Source: Phoronis ovalis
Lineage: Eukaryota; Phoronida; Phoronidae
Length of the DNA stretch: 14,556 nucleotides
NCBI GenBank assembly: GCA_028565635.1
Contig: JAOXYB010031698.1
Coordinates: forward strand, 1 to 14,556
Direction of reading: 5' to 3'
The notes under the pieces are model-generated. The model was not told the DNA's origin. It was given only the letters and a program-made list of their open reading frames with translations, and did no database searches. A program made the translations under genes and the position numbers. Shown here one piece after another: positions 9,723 to 14,556 of this stretch (positions are counted from its first letter, which is position 1; each line of letters opens with the position of its first letter).

Positions 9723-9760
9723 GAATTCTATAGAAAATTGGAACAATTTCTATAGAATTC
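9723..9760. repeat. Near-perfect hairpin within the decamer array, copy 2
   Basis: An identical 38-base hairpin lies 70 bases after the first copy, including the same bulged A and GAA loop, so it is part of a higher-order repeat. Confidence 0.85.
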
Positions 9761-10348
9761 TATAGAATTCTATAGAATGTATAGATAATTTGACACTTTC
9801 TATAGAATTTCTATAGAGGATTCTATAGAATTCTATAAAGGGTCTATAGAAGTCTATAGAGGGTCTATAGAGGATTCTATAGTGTTGGTCACTTTTTATG
9901 GAATTCTATAGAGAATTGCGGATTTTTTCCTTTATGTATTTATGTCAGATCCATTATTTTTTACATTGTGGTTTTTTATTAAACATTAAAATAATTATAT
10001 TTGCATATATTTTAATAGCATATAAGTTTTTTTTAAACAAAAATTTCAGAAAACCACCTTTTAGCTAAAACTTACTAAATCTAGCTTCCTCTTGTCTCTT
10101 GATACTGACTTAGTTGAACCTGAGTCATACGTATATTTATTCACTACTTACAAACAAGATCTTAGTAATTAGAATAATGATTTTTGGAATTGTGAAAATA
10201 ATTACATTGATGTTAGTCAAGTACTTTAAATGTAAGAAATAGTAACAAGATAGACAAAGAAAGCTTTATAATCATTTCTTAAGTTTAAAAAATCATCAGT
10301 TTACATAGTAATAGAAAAACATATCACAAAAAATGACAATCCAACTGC

Positions 10349-10482
10349 TCTATGGAATTCTATAGAACTATATAGAAAATCCAATCGAATTCTATAGAGC
10401 TCTCTATAGAATTCTATAGAGCTCTATAGAGCTTTCTCTATAGAATTCTATAGAATCCTCTATAGAATGTTCTGTAGGATTT
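10349..10482. repeat. Second decamer array block
   Basis: CTATAGAATT and CTATAGAGCT units in tandem, ending in a diverged stretch (AATGTTCTGTAGGATTTTTT) that recurs near 11591 in array block 4. Confidence 0.8.
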
Positions 10483-10487
10483 TTTGG

Positions 10488-10784
10488 TTATAACATTTTG
10501 ACACTGCTGATTTTGATGCTTATGAATATTTATCAATTTAATAATTATAAAGCTAAAATTGTTAGTTTACCATAACTGAGCAATTCCTAATAAAAACAAT
10601 TAAACTAATTAATTTATTGATTGCTTAATGCACTAATTAAAAATAAATAAATTATTAAATCCCAAAAATGTTTTTCATATAGGTGCAACTGAGAGGCTTT
10701 ATAGAATTTCTATAGAGCCTCTATAGAATCTCTATAGAGCTCTATAGAAGCTCTATAGAATTCTATAGAACATTTTCGTAAGGG
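10488..10784. repeat. Dispersed direct repeat of about 300 bp, copy A
   Basis: It begins TTATAACATTTTGACACTGC and ends CATTTTCGTAAGGG. It shares TATCAATTTAATAATTATAA, ACTAATTAA and TTAAATCCCAA blocks in the same order with copy B at 11953-12254. It contains array block 3 (10697-10770). Confidence 0.8.
10697..10770. repeat. Third decamer array block
   Basis: Short run of CTATAGAATT/CTATAGAGCT units directly inside the right terminal motif CATTTTCGTAAGGG. Confidence 0.75.
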
Positions 10785-10982
10785 AAATGTCTGTTGTTGT
10801 GGGCTTATTAAGTTAAAAGTAAAATTATCAGTGTTTGATATCAATTAAACGTGTGAATGAGCCCAGGGCTTTGAATAGTTTTATATTGCCTGATCATCTT
10901 GTACTTGCAGGTAGCAATTAAGCTTTAATCACCGGGGAAGGGATCTTGACAAAAAGGTAGGAGTGTGAGGCCCTTTAACCGT

Positions 10983-11180
10983 ATGGTAAAAATTGCTTTC
11001 CAAAGACATACCTCATGGTAAAAACACACTGAAAACCATATCCCATGATAACAAAATTCTAAAAAAAGTACCCATGGTAAAAAAAGCAGAAGTAACTGTT
11101 TGTAAGGTGGGTTTTTGATCGACAAATATCAACAGAATTTTTTTTCATGGTAAAAATTTTCAAATAAACATGGCAAAAAC
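10983..11180. repeat. Loose repeats of CATGGTAAAAA
   Basis: Five or six copies of CATGGTAAAAA or close variants (TATGGTAAAAAT, CATGATAACAAA, CATGGCAAAAAC) are spaced about 20 to 70 bases apart. It looks like a decayed minisatellite. The minus open frame at 10925-11125 is a by-product of this repeat. Confidence 0.45.
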
Positions 11181-11565
11181 AGATTCTGAAAAAAGAGCTC
11201 ATGTGGTGGCATATATCAGTATATAATTATATATAAATGTTACTTTATAATCTCTCTTTAACCTTCTCAGGGATACTGTCACCAGTCATTTCCCCCACAT
11301 ACTGGGGATAATTTCCACTGTTTTGGGGCATGACTTACAATAACATTATTGCTAAAGGATTAATTTTAATTTCACTACTGTTGTTTTATCATACTGATTA
11401 TTTCAGTATTTTACTTGACAAATCTTTCAGGTACTTTTGAAAGTGTTATACATTTCTTCAATGTAATGCTGCACATTGTACATGACTTCTTTATTATTGC
11501 CCACTTTTGTAAAGGCAATTTTTTGTCAACTGAAAGAACCTGTTAAAAGAGCTATTTTCCAGGGC

Positions 11566-11618
11566 GTAGAATTCTTTAGAGGACTCTATAGGATTCTGTA
11601 GAATGTTCTATAATATAG
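11566..11618. repeat. Degenerate decamer array block
   Basis: Diverged CTATAG/AATTCT units ending in AATGTTCTATAA, matching the end of the block at 10482. It sits about 340 bases left of copy B of the 300-bp repeat. Confidence 0.5.
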
Positions 11619-11763
11619 TATTTTTTTGTGAAATGGTAGTCTCTAACACACACTACATATCTTATAAATTTACTAAATAAATTGTCTTAAAACTATAAAC
11701 TCAAAAAGTCAGAAAATTTTTTAAAATTAATAGACCATATTATTATTAGACGCACCCTTGTTG

Positions 11764-11827
11764 TATATAGGGATAGAAATTTATATAGCGATCGAAACTT
11801 ATATAGGGATTGAAACTTATATATAAA
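11764..11827. repeat. 18-base tandem repeat, about 3.5 copies
   Basis: Units TATATAGGGATAGAAATT, TATATAGCGATCGAAACT and TATATAGGGATTGAAACT follow one another, then a partial TATATATAAACT. Period 18 with few substitutions. Confidence 0.8.
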
Positions 11828-11952
11828 CTCAATTTGGTAGTATTTAACTACTGCATTGTTTTAAGAAAATTAAAAATAACCCATTAAAAAAAATAATTAC
11901 AAATACGACAAGGGTCTGAACTTAGACTAGTGAAATGGTTGTAATTGATATT

Positions 11953-12254
11953 TTATAACATTTTGACTTGCTGATTTTTTATGATGCATATAATATTTAT
12001 CAATTTAATAATTATAAAGTTAAAATTTGTTAATTTAACTATCAATGCATAATTCCTAATTTAAGAAATAAACTAATTAATGTAGGCACTAATTAAAAAA
12101 AATAATTCATTAAATCCCAACATAGGTATTAGGTACACTTGAATCTTTAATCTCGGTTCAGTTATGTTAAATTCTATAAGCTTGATTATAGGGAAGCTCT
12201 AAAGAGCAAAATGGAGCGAGCTCTATACAATTCTATATAACATTTTCGTAAGGG
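11953..12254. repeat. Dispersed direct repeat of about 300 bp, copy B
   Basis: Same order of blocks as copy A at 10488-10784, beginning TTATAACATTTTGACTTGCT and ending CATTTTCGTAAGGG. The decamer part (12170-12240) is more decayed than in copy A. The end lies 286 bases before the TUG start codon, so this repeat borders or overlaps its promoter region. Confidence 0.8.
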
Positions 12255-12540
12255 GCAATATATGGTCAGTATACAGCGCTAAATTAACAATTTACAAAGT
12301 TTAATCGTTAACAATTTTCAGTACTACCTACGATTATTTTCTTGTATTTTGTAACTCAGGATGTAACAACAATGTACCATATTCTCAGTGATTTTTGCGA
12401 TTTATATTTGTTTATTTATCAGATTTAAATCATTTTGATATTTTACTGCGCTCAGGACTGCGATGTCATTTAATCTCCGAAATCTTAAATCCTGATTCGG
12501 TGTCCTGGACTGAGTACTGGCAGATGTCGCTATTAAAAAA
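12255..12540 (+). promoter_or_regulatory. Upstream region of TUG, likely promoter and 5' UTR
   Basis: The stretch between the repeat and the start codon is the only unique sequence close upstream of the gene, so it should carry its promoter. No clear TATA box at a convincing position was found; the last 100 bases are richer in G and C than the surroundings. A transcription start cannot be placed by eye. It could serve both divergent genes if the ankyrin gene starts here. Confidence 0.35.
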
Positions 12541-14160
12541 ATGGCGACGATTGTAAATGTGCTGTGTCCTAATGGACGCCGAGAAAATATTAAAGTTTCT
12601 TCAAATACTAAACTGCTTCAAGTACTGGAAGATATTTGCAAGAAACATGGATTTCTTTCCGAAAAATACGAGCTGCGCCATGGTAGGAATCTACTTGATT
12701 TGACTATACCATTCCGGTATGCAAATTTACCGAATAATGCGAAGTTGGAAATGGTGAAATCAGATAAACCAAGATGTGAATTTAATGTTATCGTTGCTAT
12801 ACAATTAGAAAATGGTCACCGTATCCAGAACGAATTTTCTCCAGTTGCTACTCTTTGGGATATATTAACAACAGTTGAAAGTCAAAACGCCGAATTTCGT
12901 AATAATATTGCCTGTACGAAAACTAGTCCGAACTCGCAAGAAGTTAAGTTGCATCCTGTCTGTATTTATATGCGCGAAGAAATAATTGGAGAAAATGCTC
13001 TTCGCTCAATGACCTTACGTGGTCTTGGACTAACGGGCGGAAGTACTGTTATACGTCTTATGCATAGACAAGTTTCTGATGAGGTATTGGGGGAAATAGA
13101 TGCGCGTTTAGAGCAAGACAAAGTTAAACGTCAAAGACGTGACAGAAAGTCTCATCAGTCACCAGCAGCTACAAATTTTCAGTCACCGGAGGAGTCCAGA
13201 TTTATGACTGGCTATCGACAAGAAGTTGCTCAATCATCATCGGTGGACAACCAATCAGTTGATAGAAGTGTGGTTGATGGTAACATTGCTGTTGTGGTCC
13301 CGTCGTCATCAGTTTTTGATGTAACAGATCAATGTTGCTCCCAGACGAGAATACCAGTTCACCAAACTACCCCAAAGAAGCCCATTCACAATTTTGTTTC
13401 ACCATTTGCTGACTTCAGATTTCCTGCGGACACTGAGGGGAAACATGTGTACAAAAATGAACTAAGCGAAGTTAACACTGAGGAATACATTCCTTGTGAA
13501 CGTAAACCTTTATATTATCGGTTAGATGATAGAAAGATGGAAACATCTACTGAACAATCCACTGATCTACCAGATGAATTCTTTGAAGTAACAGAACAAG
13601 ATTTACGAAAAATGATGAATGATTTGCAAAATAAAGTACTACTCCTAAATGAGCAGCCTTTAACGACTCAGTCAATAAAACTTCAACGTTTAGAAGAACA
13701 GATATCTAAATACAAGTATACAGTAATAAGATGTCAGTTTCCAGATCGAACCATTCTTCAAGGCATTTTTCGCCCACGTGAAACTGTGAGAAACTTGTAC
13801 AAATTTGTTGCAGAATATCTCGTGGATAAATCCATTCCATTTTATCTTTACTCTTCACCACCCAAGGTAGAATTCAAAGATGAGAGCCAGTTACTTTATC
13901 ACGTAAACCTTGTTCCCGCTGCTTACATTTACTTTGGTTCCACTGTTCATAAAGATCACTATCTGAATGTTAATCTTCTGCAACTTGTTGCATCAGCAGC
14001 GGATGCAAAACAGGAAGCTATGGCATTTTTTCCAACAGCTACTTCTGATGATAGTGAAACATCAACAGCATATGGATTTGCAACCAGTTCACAACCAGGA
14101 GTCAAGGCAGCTAAGAGTACTGATAAGTTACCAAAGTGGTTTAAGACAGTAAAAAAGTAG
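12541..14160 (+). CDS. ASPSCR1: TUG/ASPSCR1, tether of GLUT4 vesicles and p97 cofactor, single exon
   Basis: 539 codons, close to the roughly 550 residues of vertebrate TUG. The N-terminal ubiquitin-like domain (about 4-72) carries CPNGRRENIKV, LLQVLEDICKKHGF and YANLPNNAKLEMV, all TUG hallmarks. A second ubiquitin-like part (about 78-173) ends in GLGLTGGSTVIRL. A low-complexity Ser/Gln-rich middle follows, then LPDEFFEVTEQDLR (343-356), a UBX domain (about 393-470: CQFPDRTILQGIFRPRETVR, FYLYSSPPK) and the conserved end LPKWFK (530-535). In vertebrates TUG holds GLUT4 storage vesicles at the Golgi until insulin-triggered cleavage, and binds p97/VCP hexamers through its UBX side. The start is supported by the ubiquitin-like domain beginning at residue 4 and by A at -3 and G at +4. 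It is intact without introns, whereas the vertebrate gene has many, so it may be an old retrocopy or have lost introns. Confidence 0.96.
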   Translation: MATIVNVLCPNGRRENIKVSSNTKLLQVLEDICKKHGFLSEKYELRHGRNLLDLTIPFRYANLPNNAKLEMVKSDKPRCEFNVIVAIQLENGHRIQNEFSPVATLWDILTTVESQNAEFRNNIACTKTSPNSQEVKLHPVCIYMREEIIGENALRSMTLRGLGLTGGSTVIRLMHRQVSDEVLGEIDARLEQDKVKRQRRDRKSHQSPAATNFQSPEESRFMTGYRQEVAQSSSVDNQSVDRSVVDGNIAVVVPSSSVFDVTDQCCSQTRIPVHQTTPKKPIHNFVSPFADFRFPADTEGKHVYKNELSEVNTEEYIPCERKPLYYRLDDRKMETSTEQSTDLPDEFFEVTEQDLRKMMNDLQNKVLLLNEQPLTTQSIKLQRLEEQISKYKYTVIRCQFPDRTILQGIFRPRETVRNLYKFVAEYLVDKSIPFYLYSSPPKVEFKDESQLLYHVNLVPAAYIYFGSTVHKDHYLNVNLLQLVASAADAKQEAMAFFPTATSDDSETSTAYGFATSSQPGVKAAKSTDKLPKWFKTVKK

Positions 14161-14556
14161 AAATGATAAAAGCTGCATACACATTGGAATTTATTTGTAA
14201 TAAATTAAGGTAATTGATTGATCAATGTTGCAAACATATTATTGTAGTAATTTTTTACGAATAGGACACTCACAAATTACACTAGGTTTCCGAGTTTGTG
14301 ACAGATACTCACATTTTTCCAACGTCATCAGCTTAGCCTGTCGGGGAATTGCTGGGGAAACACAGTATCCTGAATTGCGTATACATAAATATATACACAC
14401 AAGCACTAATTTATGTATTTAGAATTTTGAGGGATAGGGGTCATGAGACTATTCCGGTAGATAGAGTGGGGCAAACTTGTTTTCCTACAGGTGTGAAAGG
14501 GATATTTTTATTTTCGTGCTGTGGGAATCATTGAATTTTATTTTGGTCGTGCAATG
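14161..14556. other. 3' flank of TUG, nothing recognised after the poly(A) signal
   Basis: The 3' UTR should end shortly after 14204. The rest is AT-rich with two short open frames (14225-14422, 14349-14534) that show no motif and overlap each other, so neither is called. Confidence 0.6.
14199..14204 (+). terminator. Poly(A) signal of TUG
   Basis: Canonical AATAAA 39 bases after the stop codon, followed within 30 bases by a T- and G-containing stretch (GATTGATCAATGTTGC) that could serve as the downstream element. Confidence 0.6.

Larger units (their letters stand above)
9471..9915. repeat. Tandem array of the palindromic decamer CTATAGAATT
   Basis: Dozens of copies of CTATAGAATT with variants such as CTATAGAGCT lie almost end to end, here and there interrupted by short spacers. 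CTATAG, AATT and AGCT are each their own reverse complement, so the array reads nearly the same on both strands and can fold on itself as DNA or RNA. Confidence 0.9.
9455..10784. mobile_element. Possible non-autonomous TIR element carrying decamer arrays
   Basis: The left edge reads CCCTTGCGAAAAATGT (9455-9470) and the right edge reads ACATTTTCGTAAGGG (10770-10784); these are inverted copies with one substitution and one indel. Both run inward straight into CTATAGAATT repeats. There is no open frame for a transposase, so it would be non-autonomous. Clear target-site duplications were not seen, and some decamer-like sequence also occurs just left of the edge (9402-9427), so the boundaries are provisional. 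Confidence 0.4.
9144..12540. other. Repeat-rich interval between the two divergent genes
   Basis: No protein-coding exon can be supported here. The interval holds the decamer arrays, their hairpins, a duplicated segment of about 300 bases and an 18-base tandem repeat, listed separately. The missing 5' exon or exons of the ankyrin gene, and both promoters, may lie here. One splice-flanked candidate (10119-10076, minus strand) is open but does not match the phase of the next exon, so another exon would be needed. Confidence 0.6.

Noticed and set aside
10076-10119. Candidate upstream exon of the ankyrin gene with good splice sites (CAG acceptor, GTAAGT donor)
   Set aside because: Its only open frame leaves in phase 0, but the exon at 9143 needs phase 1, and it shows no ankyrin motif. 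It could be real only with a further exon in between.
9455-10784. CRISPR-like array from the regular short repeats
   Set aside because: The repeats are palindromic decamers with no unique spacers of constant length, in a eukaryotic intergenic or intronic setting.
10925-11125. 66-codon minus-strand open frame
   Set aside because: It is produced by the CATGGTAAAAA repeats and has a hydrophobic low-complexity composition.
11260-11335. Minus-strand peptide-like stretch (YPQYVGEMTGDSIPEKVKE)
   Set aside because: It runs into a stop, lacks a convincing donor and matches no family I know; it may be a repeat relic.
12300-12400. Short minus-strand ATG frame ending at a GTAGTA donor, as a possible first exon of the ankyrin gene
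   Set aside because: The donor is weak, the phase (2) does not fit the next exon, and the sequence has no recognisable content.
13967-14152. Second open frame within TUG
   Set aside because: It is a shadow of the TUG reading in another frame, Gln-rich because of the codon pattern.

Overview
This window looks like AT-rich nuclear DNA from an invertebrate animal. The signs are spliced genes with GT-AG introns of about 200 to 800 bases, animal domain architectures (ankyrin, discoidin and SAM in one protein; a TUG/ASPSCR1 orthologue), tRNA-derived SINE sequence and abundant AT-rich repeats. Nothing suggests bacterial, viral or organellar origin. The species cannot be fixed from the sequence; a marine spiralian such as a mollusc is a guess. 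Layout: 1-1320 is downstream flank with no secure gene. From 1321 to 9143 the minus strand carries a gene reassembled here from 16 exons. The splice phases match at all 15 junctions, giving a 614-residue C-terminal product with ankyrin repeats, a linker, an F5/8 type C (discoidin) domain, a SAM domain, a strand-rich region and an acidic tail. Its 5' exon or exons are not found. Its introns hold a minisatellite grown across one splice acceptor, a tRNA-derived SINE, a probable older SINE and a hammerhead-ribozyme-like relic. From 9144 to 12540 there is no recognisable gene. This stretch holds arrays of a self-complementary 10-base unit (CTATAGAATT), near-perfect hairpins made from it, a roughly 300-bp direct duplication, and a possible terminal-inverted-repeat element of about 1.3 kb. 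From 12541 to 14160 the plus strand carries one uninterrupted 539-codon gene for TUG/ASPSCR1, a tether of GLUT4 vesicles and p97/VCP cofactor, followed by a poly(A) signal. The final 350 bases hold nothing recognisable. The two genes are divergent. Either the ankyrin gene starts somewhere in the repeat-rich interval, or its first exons lie beyond the window and the intronless TUG gene is nested in its first intron. No functional link between the two proteins is evident. The most unusual items are the discoidin-SAM-ankyrin protein, the minisatellite overlapping its splice acceptor, and the palindrome-conserving decamer arrays.
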